Shown here: positions 37,801-47,874 of the stretch, in pieces
Position numbering within the stretch: the stretch's first letter is position 1
How the letters are laid out: each line of letters opens with the position of its first letter
Notes under the pieces: model-generated
What the model was told of the DNA's origin: nothing
Databases searched by the model: none
Seen by the model: only the letters and a program-made list of their open reading frames with translations
NCBI GenBank assembly: GCA_023376005.1
Contig: CM042139.1
Coordinates: 133,611,039 to 133,675,038 of the forward strand
Direction: 5' to 3'
DNA from: Doryteuthis pealeii
Taxonomy: Eukaryota; Mollusca; Cephalopoda; Myopsida; Loliginidae
Length of the DNA: 64,000 nucleotides
Translations under genes and position numbers: made by a program

Positions 37801-40800
37801 GCTCTGGACTTAGAAAATTCTCAACAGGATGTTATGAGTTAATACAAGATCTACTTAAATGCCCTATTGTCATTCACATAATTAGGTGCCAGGATCAATA
37901 CAATTGGTGGTAATAAAAACTTTAAGACACTTTCATGTAATTTGTATTTTTTTGTAAAAATTATTTTCTCAAAAAAGTAAAAGTATCAAGGAATGTTATG
38001 CATAGACTTCTGATTAAACTTAAATATTTCAATATACCACTGCACCAAGAAAGTAACAGTAATACTTGGAATTTTAAATTTGGCAGTTAGTAAAACCCAA
38101 GTGTTACTCAAGTTTTGTTGTTTCTAAGTAACTTTGGATTTGGCAGACGTCCAACAAAAAAAAAAAAAAAAAAAAGCCATAAATTTCTCCTCTTCCCAAT
38201 TATATCTCACTTATTAAATTGTATAAACATTTTGCTTTAAAGCAGCTGCTACTCACCTGTATCATAAACATGAAGATTATTTGACCAACCAATTTCATGG
38301 TTCAAACCACCAAATACATACAACTTTTTCCCAACAGATGCCATTGTAGAACCAGAAGAAGGGGCTGGAGGTTTACCTTTAACTTCACATTGGATCCATT
38401 TTTTATTGTCTACAGGAAGAAATAAAAAAAATTAATCAGATTTAAAGTTTCCAAATGTTACTGTAAACAAGGAAGACTTTTAATACAAAACAGCAGACAT
38501 TCCTATTTCATGTATTTTTAAAGGTTAGCACTTCTATCTATATAACAGTCAAGAAAGAGCTCTCAAAGTAGTTTTGACTAACAAGAGAGCTCTTCATTTT
38601 AATTCAGAGATTTCCTGCTAGCAGGAAATCTCTGAATTAAAATGAAGTTGCTAGAGTTGGGCAACTTTGATTTTGGTATAGATTTCGGGAAATGCAAACA
38701 GCTGTGTACAGGATTTGAACTTTTCTTTGTGTCCATTTCCTAAAACACTAACCATTACGCCACATATATCCAATTCATATTTTCTATAGTTTATTCATGA
38801 TAATCTTAGCCAAAAATTTAACTTTTTCACTGCTGTATTTTCAGAGGTTCAATAGCTCTCCAGTACTGTATTTCCAAAAAAGTAACACCATCTTACATAA
38901 GATTAATGAAGCAAAATACAGACAATTACCTTTTACAACACTACTATAACCAATATATATAAAAATTAAAAAATATCAACCTTCAAGAATTCAAAACTTT
39001 AATGTTATAACCAACATATAATTTTTCTTCAAAGGCATCTTTGTAAAGGGCATTATTCTATAGTCTTGTTAGATCTTCTGTAATATAAAGCCAAATTTAA
39101 TTTATATTCGTTGCAGGTACCACTCAAGTAACACTTAATCAGAATGTATTACCTGATCACCCTATATGCCAACCCATAATTATATGGGGCAGGGGGAGTA
39201 TGGAGCTTCTAATTCCACTTGCACCACACAGGTGACAGTTTAAAATGTAAAGGTATTTCTACAGCACCTTTTATTTTGTAAACCCATATAAACCGGGTTT
39301 TTAAAGATCTTGATAATTTGTCAAGTCTAAATGGCGTTTTAATTTAAAATCCAGCAACTTCAGAATGAACTATGAATTCATTTTATCAAAGATTAGTCAC
39401 TGATGTTTTACTTAGAAAAATAATCTAAAATTAGAACATTTTGGCACCGGAGGTTAGCTCAGTCGCTAGAGCGTTCGGCTAGAAACCACAAGGTTCCTAG
39501 TTCGATACTGGCCCTCGCCAACTCAGCGAATGAGTAGCACAGGGATCTGTGCGGTAAAGTGAGGAGCTGATGGTAGGTGTGGCGCTCCACCTCAGATGCT
39601 AAAATCTCCTTAGTCTAGCGCTATTGAAAAGGGGATAGACTCCCTCGCAGTCTGGTTGATACCCACATTAGGCCGCCCCGACAACTTACTATATAAGCCA
39701 ATAATTACTGAGCAGTATTAAAAAAAATGTTTAAATTAACACTTTAAAAACAGTAAATTTTATAGGACTGGTACACCTCTTGTCAAGAGGTACTGAAAAA
39801 AAAAAAAAAGAAAAAAAAAAAAAAAAAAGGGGGGGGGAATACTTTAAACATTGGTTACTTTCAGAAGTAAATAGTTCAATTTATGACGTGTAAATCACTA
39901 ATATTTTGAAAAAAAAAAAAAAAAAAAAAAAAAAAGTTAAAATTAAAATTAGCTGTTATGGTTAACAGGCTAGTTTCACAGATCCTCTACTGAAAAGCAA
40001 GTTCAATCCTTGCTGGATGCACCATACTTGTGACAAATCCTACCTGTAGCATAATTTCTTTTAATACTGACTGGTTGGCTTATTCAAGTGGAAGCATTTT
40101 GCACTGAAGCTGAATATTGGTGTGTAGTATTTATCTACTTAGTTTTTTTTAATCCAGGGTTTTAGAGAATTTTAATATTCAGTGTACCCAAAAGCAACCT
40201 TGAGCACCTTTTTGATTTCCATGTTTCTAACACATGGGCATGCCTACAAAGTCAGAAAACAGCTTAGCTCACATGACTTTCAGAAACTTTTTCATGCTCA
40301 GAGTTGCTGAGGCATGGAATAAACTGCCTGCATCCATTGTAGGCTGCTGAAACACTACATCTTTCAAAGCCTCCATGCTTCCTGTAATCCGCCAAGACTG
40401 TACCCGATACCCCCCCTCCACACATACTACTGTACCCTATTCACATTTCTGACACTAATACATTATTCTATGTACTAGACAGAGACTGAGGAGTTGTGGT
40501 GCACCTGAGCACTGTACACAATAAATTTCATTATTAAATATCCAACTAAATAGGAGTTTCGATACATCACCAGCAAACTTGTCCAGTTTTGATTTATCAA
40601 AATCTCTGGACTTTGATTTCAATTTTCTGTATTTGCAAGCATACAAAATTCAATAAGAAGCAGTTTCTTTTTACACAATCAAGACAATTAATGGACTTTT
40701 TATATCTAAAAATTAAAGTACAATTAGCAATTTACCTTCTGGCCTTTTAGGATTTAACTGCAGTTAATTAAAGTTTAACTGTTAACTGAACAGAGAACAA

Positions 40801-41462
40801 AAAGTGAGTATCAGAATATTTACAAAAATTGCCATATTTACATTTTAAATCCTAATGTCCCATAAATGTGCAGAACTTTCCAAATATTTGTACTAATCTT
40901 ATATCCTGTAGGTTTTTGGCTTTAAAGAAAACTTAGTTTCTTCAATTCTGATGAGTAATGGTTAAGACTCAGTTCTTGAAATTCAGAATTATACACTAGT
41001 TTTCAATGGAAAATGAAAAATTCAAAGCTCAAAACGTTCTATGGAGAAAAAAAAAGCTACACTAATATAAGAATATTTAATTTTTTTTAAGTACAAAAAT
41101 ATATACAGAATAAACTTACCCAAATCAAAACAAATAAGTTCATTAATTGTTTCAACATCTTCATCTTTGCACTGAATGACACCACCATAGATGTATAGTT
41201 TATTGCCAATAGTACAATAGGACTGGCCTTCTCGAGGAGGAAATGGACAAGGTTTTACCTGAACAAAAAAAAAAAAAAAAAATGCACATTAAAAATATTG
41301 TCTTTTGTAAGAAATTTGACATCAAGACTTGCGATTATAGAATTTATTCTATATTCAGAATATCAAAAAAAAATTAAAATATCCATAACATCTTGTTTAC
41401 TTTAGTCTCATATTGAACAGAATTGATTGAAGAAAGACATTTTCACAATACATTTCACATAC

Positions 41463-41499
<37 letters not shown>

Positions 41500-41704
41500 C
41501 AACACAAATACATAATTTTCCTTATTAAATAGAAGTGAATATAAGATAATTTAAGAAATTTGATAGTACATTTGTGTGCAAATAACTAAATCTATGATAG
41601 ACCATACAGTAAAATTATTTGAAGTTTAGTTAGAGTCATAAAAGCAGAAAACTGTTTTTCAATATGTTTGGTTATTTGCACATGAAAATAAAATCATTAG
41701 TAAT

Positions 41705-41738
<34 letters not shown>

Positions 41739-44700
41739 GATAAAAATCTGAAAATGTGCCAAATTGTGCATTACTGCTTCCAGACATTTAAAATTCACTT
41801 AAATTTTTAAGGGAATAAAAAGTAGGTTAATTGAATCAGAAAATACTTTTTGCATAATTCAAGAGAAAATATTTTTTTTAAAAAGCTACAAAAATTAGTT
41901 TTTTTTTAGTTCTAAGAAAAAAAAAAAACTTAAACTTTCAAAATTTTTTTCAGGTATTGAATTTATATTTTTTCTATGTTCTTCAGGATTTGGTAAAAAA
42001 AATTCACATACACTTAATAAACTTTTCAATTTAATAAAATAAGCAATTCATTATAAAATTAATTCGTTAATAAATAATTTGGTGAAAATAGGACAATCTG
42101 ATTTTTGGTAATTGTTTTAATTTACCAAACTCCCATTCAAGATACCTGCATAGGAAAAATAAGGTATAAAAACGTTTATCTAACCCTTTTAACCTGGACT
42201 AAAATATGTGATTCATTCTAAAAATCAATGTAACTTAATTTGTCTAGGACAGAAACAATTAAATCATATTGATTTAAATTTGTCTCGTTTCATAAGAGAG
42301 AAACATTAAATATTAATTAAATCAACTTAATATAACCTCAAACAGCGTGTTGTGAGAAATGAGATGAGCCAGTTCTGGGTCCATCAGATCAGCTGATCCC
42401 GAATCAAGTGCTATATCTTTATTTGATGTTGCTCACTCTTAAGAGAAAAGATCAAACAGTATTTTACTAGTACAAAGATGTAATCTAACAAAATTCTTAA
42501 ACCTTTTGCTAAGAAACTACACTTCAGGCTTGGACTAATGTTTAGTATAGTACTGGCAAAATGAGCCTAAAATGCGTTTTTGACAAAATGACTTTAGCCC
42601 TCCTACAGAAAATAATTTACCAAAAATCAAGGAATTATCAGATTTTAAATTTTCAGTGTTTATTTATCAATGAACGATCTTTATAATGCATTTTATTTTA
42701 ATTAAAAACTTTTTTTCAGGTCACTTAATTTTTACCCCCCTTATGTAGGGGGCGTAAAATGTTTTGAGAGTTGGTTATTTTCGATACTAATTACAGTATA
42801 AATAGATAAAAGACCGAAGTTATGAATAGAAACAAAAATTTTTTACGGTCGTTTAAGGAGAAAATAAGTACCGAAAATCGAAAAAAATGTAAAAAAATTA
42901 ATTTTTCTGGAGATTTCTTTTTTACTCATTTCGATAATTATTTAATTGGCTATTATCTTATAAAAGAAGAAATTATACATCAATGTTTATTCTGCTTAAA
43001 AAGGGGAGGGGGTACATTTTCAATCGAGTTTTTCTTCAAAACTTATTGCTTTTGGCACCTAAAATAAGGTTTGCATTAAGTAGATATTTATTTTTAGAAT
43101 CTAAAAATATAACATTTTGAACTTAACATAGGGATTTTCATATTTTAAATGAATTTTATATATTAATTTTTCATAGGAAAAATACTAAATTCAAGTTTTT
43201 AAATAAAATAACTGATGCATTATAAAATTCATTAATTGTTAAAATCAATACTGAAAATTATTAAAATCGGATAATTACCTGATTTTTGGTAAATTTTTTT
43301 GCAATCGCGAATGTTACAGTAAAATTGTAAACAAGCACTTAAAACCATCGAAAAAGAGGCTGAATGCCGGATCGCGTCGAAATTGACCAAAACAAATGGT
43401 TTTAAATCTTAAAAATAAACTGCATAGGTAATGATATTTTTCTTTTTTTAATGATGGTTATTATGTTACTACTTATCGATTTAGACAAAGTTTGACCTTA
43501 AATAATAGATTTAATTATTTTTAATTCGCTTTTAAAATTCCTAGCAGACAACAAAAATGCTAATGCCTAGTTTAGTATATGTATCTCTCAGCTGTGTTTT
43601 TGACAAGATGCACAAGGTTCTACGGATTCCAAACCTAGGACAACACCTAAGGGAGTCTCGGTGAAATCTTATGCCAGACTACTTGTCACACATTGCACCT
43701 GAGGAAATGCAATAAAGTTTTTGGAAACTTATAATTTGGTAAATTCAAAATTATTTAATACACATTAAACTAGGTACCGGCAAAAAGGGAGGTAACTAAT
43801 GGTTCGAGTTATTGCCCTTTCACAAAATTTAATATTTTTTTTTAATTTACGACTTCAAAATTATGGAAGCCTAGATGTGTGAAAATTTCCTTCTAAAGTT
43901 ATACGGCATAGCCAAAGCACACAAGAAAAATACCAGAACAGGGATACGCGCACTGAACTAATAGATATTTTGAAGAAGTAATAACTTGTCCCTTTAGTCT
44001 TCAAATTTCATATTTTTAGAGTCTAAAAACAAATATTTATTAACTACTTTAGGTTGTTATCATTATCTAATAATTTTTGTAGAACAATTGAAAATTTAGG
44101 CAATTTTAAACAATAAATATCGATGTGTAATTTCTTTTATAAGATAATAGCCAATTGAATAATTATCGAAAAGAGAAGAAATTGTTTTTTTTAAATCTCC
44201 AAATATTTAAGTTATTTTACGATACTAATTTTCTACCAGGATAACTCCCGTAATTTTTTCTTCTATTCACACCTTCGGTCTTGTTTTTATATTGTAATTA
44301 GTTTCAACTTTATATAACCCCAGATATTTTGCGCCCCCAAAACAAGGAGGGGGGTCCAAATTTGAAATAAAATAAGTGGTTCATTATAAAATTGATTCAT
44401 TGATAACTCAAAATTTCAATAGGTGTGTATGGGTGGGTGAATTTATTTTGTAAAATACGAATTTTACCTCAACTTTGAAAGTGCCTGTTATTTTACACGT
44501 TCCGTTATTGAATTCTTTCCAAAATTGTAAATTCTCAAAATACTTACGAAGAAACTTAGTTCATTACGGGGGGAGGGGGACACGAAACAACTACGGAAAA
44601 ATATTTAGCCTTTTCAATTTAGAGAAAAGTGGCTCAATTTATTTGTTGATTTTTTTTAAAGATTTTCCTTGGATCACCTTATTGCAAGGTGCGCGTTTTT

Positions 44701-46955
44701 GTACATAACTTACCCATAATTTACGAAATCCAACGCTGTAAATGTAGTTATGTACTTACAAAACACGTATTTAAGTGTTAACTTATGAAAGTTTGAGAAA
44801 TCAATAACAATTAAATTCACTAAATAAATTAGTCACAAGTTAATATTCTATTTAAATGTAGAATCCTTTACTTGTTCAAAAATACGCAGAATAAAGTCCG
44901 CTAAAAAATCATATTTCGTATGCTCGCGAAATATCTTAATACTATGGTAGACAAGCGTAATTCACTAACCCAGATTGATAAACAAAAAATTACTAAATCA
45001 GGGAATTATCTGATTTTAATAAAGTTTAAAGGGTTGATTTTATTAAATCAATGAATTTTATAATGCATCAGTTATTTGAAGAAATGAGGGGGGGGCAATT
45101 TTTCGAGTTACTTGCGCCCCCACCTTTTGGGAACTACTCTGGGTATATAGGGCTATGTCGCTGACTCAGGGGGAGCAAGTGGAATCCAAACGGCCCTCTG
45201 TAGATTTAAGTATATCAATATAAATTGATTCAAAATATAATGCCCATAATTTTTAGTTTCAAAATTCATATTTTTAGATTCTAAAAAAATTATTCAAGTA
45301 AAGAAATATCAATTAAAGTTTAGCCCACATTTTAATCGGAATGAATATCGATATATAATTATTTCATTGAATCTAAAAGAATATTTTTTTTAAATAAAAT
45401 CTAATTTCAAATTTTGGATACTTATTTTCTTTCAAAACCTTTCATTTTAATTATTTACACCCTCGGTCTTGTCTTTATACAGAAATTTGTTTCAAATATT
45501 GTAACCCCCACCGATATTTTGCCCACCCCTATTTGGGGTCAAAGTTAAGTGACCTGAAAAAAAAATCAGAAAGTTTAAAATAAACTGATGTATTATAAAA
45601 TTTATTCACCGATAATTTCATAAAAATCGGATAATTCCCTGATTTCTGGTACTTTTTTTTTTCAATTGGGGTTGTGATTTGATTTTGTGAAATACGTCTA
45701 TGACGTCGCAATTGTATCTACTGTAATTACATCCCACTTGGGACCATCAAGTACAAGGTGGGGTTATTATTTTCTTAATATCTAGTAATTACGGAGAAAA
45801 AAAATAATTTTGTTCTAGTCTTCATTGGGGGCGGGAGGACGGGGAAAAAAAAAGTGTAATTTTCATTAAAGTTGTACAGGCGAACCAAAAGTCCAAGCTT
45901 AGCATACATTGTAAATCGAGCCCCAGTTTGAATCCATTTCAACCGCGAAAAATACATTCGATGATATTACGATTAAACTTAAGTAAATTATAGTTGGCTT
46001 TGATGTTAACTTTTTTTTTTAATGAAGAATTTCGCGCTAAACGCCAAAATAAGTTTAATATTGAGTTGTGCGAACAAAATGAAAATGGGATATCTTACAG
46101 ATCTTAAGGTCAACCGTAAATGCGCGTGTACAAAAATTATCGGATGTTTTATAAATAGGATTTTAGAAGAGCAAAATACTGTAGGTAATCAAAAAGAAAG
46201 TAATGTAAACTAAAATATCCATCGTTCTTCCACTGAGCCAGGAAACGCTTCAGGTGGTTTAAAATCTCGTTTAAACGAGATTTAAAATTTAGTTTCCATT
46301 TAGTCAGAATATGAGGAACTTACGCTATTTTCAATGCCCTTTCGCGCCAATAATTCTTAAACAGGAAGTTTGTTAGAATTCTATTTTACGCCCAGACAAT
46401 AATTCCTAAGTTTGATAATGAAAGCTGATTAATTTTTCGATTTTACAAAATTAAAAACTACCTTTAATTAAGTCCTATTATTTTTTTTGTTTAAGCTTTT
46501 AGTAAATAACTTTTTCATAAAAAAAAAAAATAAATAAATAAAGTAAACAGCAAATTGCGAATAATGTAAGAAAAAAAAAAAAAAAAAAAAAGTTTCATAA
46601 AAAAAAAGCGCGCGTAAACTAATCAGAAAAAAATGGTATCATTAACGTAACGGCAGAGCAAACAGTTTTTTTTTTAAGATATAGATATAATATATATATC
46701 ACACACACATATATACAGGGAAAAAAATGTGTCTAAAGTTTAGAAATGCAACAAAAAAGATGAATCTTAAACTTTTAACAAAACAAAAACAAAAGACTTT
46801 TTACACTACCAAACAACAAATTATGGTCTCGGGTCCAAATGATTATATTTATAAGTACCAAATAAAGAAATAAATGAACTCACTTGTTTCCATGTGATAC
46901 TAAGGTCGTTTTCGATAGGTGTCCCCTCATGGATAATACTAGTTTCGTTACCCAT
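28226..46955 (-). CDS. Kelch-repeat beta-propeller protein, KLHDC1/2-like (nine coding exons, intact copy)
   Basis: Nine exons with GT/AG borders join in frame: 46955-46884, 41258-41120, 38409-38257, 36592-36465, 34960-34831, 34186-34034, 33480-33325, 31749-31576 and 28251-28226. The product is about 376 residues. Six Kelch motifs are visible, each with a hydrophobic strand ending in Gly-Gly (near residues 49, 104 and 154, then one each in exons 6, 7 and 8), which predicts a six-bladed propeller. An acidic Glu/Asp/Ser stretch (about residues 165-188) is inserted after blade 3. Blades 3 and 4 (PRDKL, then W-x-QP, then ARAA) resemble human KLHDC1 and KLHDC2, which are CUL2 substrate receptors for C-terminal degrons. 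A ligase role here is inference only, and RABEPK-like or other Kelch proteins remain possible. No signal peptide or membrane segment is seen. Most junctions are phase 1. The start ATG at 46955 opens a frame that splices cleanly. The last exon may be off by a one-base error (see its entry). Confidence 0.9.
28591..28831 (-). repeat. tRNA-headed SINE, family 1 (right arm)
   Basis: Mirror of 21566-21812, in intron 8. Confidence 0.8.
29085..29283 (-). repeat. tRNA-headed SINE, family 2 (right arm)
   Basis: Mirror of 21114-21310. The 73-codon frame reading MSRVFIFSYRAG across it is a SINE translation. Confidence 0.8.
29450..29720 (+). repeat. Dispersed repeat family 4 (right arm)
   Basis: Mirror of 20700-20960. 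Confidence 0.6.
29897..30147 (+). repeat. tRNA-headed SINE, family 2 (right arm)
   Basis: Mirror of 20252-20500, in intron 8. It ends in TTACTTTACAGTAAGTC. Confidence 0.8.
30335..30790 (-). repeat. Dispersed repeat family 3 (right arm)
   Basis: Mirror of 19600-20040, in intron 8 of the Kelch gene. The 66-codon frame at its edge is chance. Confidence 0.7.
31576..31749 (-). CDS. Kelch gene coding exon 8 (blade 6)
   Basis: 174 bases, CAG acceptor and GTAAGT donor. Encodes GQWLQP, SARGQHSVGLCGDYLVLFGG, a Thr/Gln/Cys-rich loop and VDTYIAKT. This exon has the same length and the same translation in the left arm (18602-18775), the only coding exon in the left arm without an indel. Confidence 0.94.
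32660..32905 (+). repeat. tRNA-headed SINE, family 1 (right arm)
   Basis: Mirror of 17428-17672, in intron 7 of the Kelch gene. Confidence 0.8.
33325..33480 (-). CDS. Kelch gene coding exon 7 (blade 5)
   Basis: 156 bases, TAG acceptor and GTAAGT donor. Encodes RKWRKL, GCRSYHSATIVGNRMIVMGG and FGDLHALDI. The counterpart 16861-17015 has two one-base losses and one gain, which destroy the frame. Confidence 0.93.
33650..33945 (+). repeat. Diverged family-1 SINE (right arm)
   Basis: Mirror of 16430-16700, in intron 6 of the Kelch gene. Confidence 0.5.
34034..34186 (-). CDS. Kelch gene coding exon 6 (blade 4)
   Basis: 153 bases, TAG acceptor and GTAAGT donor. Encodes NTWSQP, SARAAMTICAYQKDIYVFGG and RRNDVHVYNV. 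The counterpart 16183-16335 has two single-base losses and a two-base gain in a T run. Confidence 0.93.
34831..34960 (-). CDS. Kelch gene coding exon 5 (acidic insert)
   Basis: 130 bases, phase 0 to phase 1. The first 24 residues are dominated by Glu and Asp with Ser residues in SDEE contexts, suitable for casein kinase 2 (inference). They are followed by FKWFDDLYIFDT, which closes blade 3 or opens blade 4. The counterpart at 15428-15555 is frameshifted near its 3' end. Confidence 0.92.
36000..36225. repeat. Composite family-1 SINE fragment (right arm)
   Basis: Mirror of 14190-14400, in intron 4 of the Kelch gene. Confidence 0.6.
36465..36592 (-). CDS. Kelch gene coding exon 4 (blade 3)
   Basis: 128 bases with a CAG acceptor. 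Two donors overlap at the 3' end (GTGTAA and GTAAGT). Only the GTAAGT choice, ending in a GGT codon, keeps the next exon in frame. Encodes SPRDKLASVAVGKCIYYFGG, the segment most like KLHDC1/2. The counterpart at 13819-13946 has one base lost and one gained. Confidence 0.92.
38257..38409 (-). CDS. Kelch gene coding exon 3 (blade 2)
   Basis: 153 bases, phase 1 in and out, TAG acceptor and GTGAGT donor. Encodes W-I-Q-C then the second Kelch motif (TMASVGKKLYVFGG) and the closing strand NLHVYDT. The left-arm counterpart is 12026-12174, which has lost bases in two places. Confidence 0.93.
38592..38647. repeat. Perfect 56-base palindrome (right arm)
   Basis: Counterpart of 11793-11848, lying in intron 2 of the Kelch gene, next to a family-1 SINE head. 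Confidence 0.97.
38648..38771 (-). repeat. tRNA-headed SINE, family 1 (head portion, right arm)
   Basis: Mirror of 11671-11790. Confidence 0.7.
39443..39690 (+). repeat. tRNA-headed SINE, family 2 (full length)
   Basis: tRNA-like head with A-box-like and B-box-like segments at 39451-39515, then AGTAGCACAGGGATCTGTG, GGTAAAGTGAGGAGCTG, TGTGGCGCTCCAC and a GATAGACTCCCTCGC tail. The head lacks a convincing cloverleaf, so this is a SINE and not a tRNA gene. The inverted repeat stops inside it at about 39571. Confidence 0.85.
39700..41100. other. Kelch intron 2, remainder
   Basis: A-runs with short interruptions at 39796-39828 (followed by G8) and 39910-39935, then the LINE scrap. No exon is supported. 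The frame at 40455-40646 on the minus strand shows no recognisable domain. Confidence 0.5.
40200..40400 (+). pseudogene. LINE reverse-transcriptase C-terminal remnant
   Basis: From 40230 the plus strand reads T-H-G-H-A-Y-K-V-R-K-Q, and after a one-base shift NFFMLRVAEAWNKLPASIV, then a stop and later SFKASML. This fits the pattern TRGHxxKL...FFxxRVVxxWNxLPxxIV...SFKxxL found at the C-terminus of many metazoan LINE ORF2 proteins. It is frameshifted and interrupted by a stop, so it is a dead fragment. It lies antisense in intron 2 of the Kelch gene. No other LINE domain is seen nearby. Confidence 0.6.
41120..41258 (-). CDS. Kelch gene coding exon 2 (blade 1)
   Basis: 139 bases between a poly(T)-rich CAG acceptor and a GTAAGT donor, residues 25-70 plus one base. 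It carries the first Kelch motif (EGQSYCTIGNKLYIYGG) and a Cys/Asp-rich loop. It lies beyond the end of the inverted repeat, so there is no left-arm counterpart. Confidence 0.9.
42562..43320. repeat. Foldback element, about 760 bases
   Basis: Left end: GCGTTTTTGACAAAATGAC, AAAAATCAAGGAATTATC, GGTCACTTAATTTT. Right end carries the reverse complement: AACTGATGCATTATAAAATT, CGGATAATTACCTGATTTT. The interior includes AGTATAAATAGATAAAAGAC and ATAAAAGAAGAAATTATAC, which recur in other copies. Confidence 0.65.
44030..44470. repeat. Foldback element interior and end, inverted
   Basis: TAACTACTTTAGG, ATAAGATAATAGCCAATTG and CCTTCGGTCTTG are the reverse complement of interior blocks at 42780-43090. 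It ends with ATAAAATAAGTGGTTCATTA. Confidence 0.55.
44990..45700. repeat. Foldback element
   Basis: Left end ATTACTAAATCAGGGAATTA; right end AACTGATGTATTATAAAATT, CGGATAATTCCCTGATTT, then TTGATTTTGTGAAATACGTC, which is nearly the reverse complement of sequence at about 47585-47605. Confidence 0.6.
46262..46283. repeat. Perfect 22-base palindrome
   Basis: Self-complementary with no spacer, centred on GTTTAAAC, about 600 bases inside intron 1 from exon 1. Confidence 0.9.
46884..46955 (-). CDS. Kelch gene coding exon 1
   Basis: Encodes 24 residues beginning MGNETSIIHEG and ending at a CAA codon followed by a GTGAGT donor. It is the only ATG-led frame upstream of exon 2 that joins in phase 0. 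The sequence is polar with no Kelch motif. The Gly-2 after Met could allow N-myristoylation (MGNETS fits the G-x-x-x-S/T pattern), which is inference. It lies outside the inverted repeat and is therefore single-copy in this window. Confidence 0.82.
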
Positions 46956-47580
46956 ACTGAAGTAAACTTAGGTACTTTGCGTAACTGCTGACAACGTTAT
47001 ATGTATATGCGGCACTGTATATCAACACTACCCGTTTCTATTTAACACAAATCGTTTCCCGCTCTAACATTTATACATTTTCGCGGAATTTTTTTGCAAA
47101 GAATTATGGGATAAAAGTTGGGTTTTTTTAAGTATTATAATTTTTAATGAAAATTACTTTTTTACATACATTATTAAAAAATAATCATAAAATATTATTT
47201 TGATTATATAAGGTTTAAATTTTACGTAAAAATAATTCGTGCCTAATCGATTGTTTCCGTATTTGAGTTTATTTGCCGCGTAAGAAATAGCCGAGGTACA
47301 ACTCTTCCTAAACAATCTCCAAAATTTGTTACGGCGGCTCAGTTAGTAATGCTTACTTCATTTCACGCAATTTTAAAGTTGCTGATGTTAAGAAAGAAAA
47401 TTATATTTTATCACGGCTACGATATGATTTATTGCAGACGTCAAAGCTGTAAGAATTTTATTTCTGTGTTTTTTTTATTTTTATTTTTAGGATCAGCAGC
47501 CTCACCTTTGTGTATTTAACGTTATAGTGTAGTATAGTAGTAATATTTGAAAGTATTGTACCAACAATTTTTACGCCATA
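46956..47580 (-). other. Upstream region of the Kelch gene
   Basis: Presumed 5' UTR and promoter. Contains TTTCCCGC (E2F-like, about 47054) and many A/T tracts but no clear TATA box or initiator. Nothing is coded on the plus strand. Confidence 0.3.
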
Positions 47581-47830
47581 TAGACGTATTTTACAAAATC
47601 AACTAGGCACTGTCAAAGTTACCGTAAAATCCGTATTTTATAAAATAAATTTACCCCCCACCCGATTGAAAACAAATTACTAAAAATCAGGGAATTAACC
47701 GCTTTTAATGAAATTTTCAGTGTTGATTTATCAATGAATGAATTTTATAATGCATCATCAGTTATTTTATTTCAAAACTTTCTGATATTTTTCAGGTCAC
47801 TTAACTTTGACCCCCCTTTATGGGGGCGGG
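47580..47830 (+). repeat. Foldback element end
   Basis: GACGTATTTTACAAAATCAA, AAAAATCAGGGAATTAACC, GTTGATTTATCAATGAATG, TTTTTCAGGTCACTTAAC, then C/G-rich GGGGGCAAAATATC. Confidence 0.65.
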
Positions 47831-47874
47831 GGGCAAAATATCAGTGGGGTTATGATATAACCCCAGTATACCCA

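Larger units (their letters stand above)
25185..39571 (-). repeat. Right arm of the giant inverted repeat
   Basis: Partner of 10877-25180. Coding exons here are open except possibly the last, so this arm is the better-quality sequence. It merges without interruption into unique sequence beyond 39571, inside a SINE, which is where the left arm meets the gap. Confidence 0.93.
41259..46883 (-). other. Kelch intron 1, about 5.6 kb
   Basis: Long first intron loaded with poly(A)/poly(T) tracts (for example, 41466-41496 and 41706-41734) and foldback modules (42562-43320, about 44030-44470, 44990-45700). No exon-like frame with splice sites was found. Minor frames at 42822, 44475 and 46022 read through foldback or low-complexity sequence. 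Confidence 0.55.
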
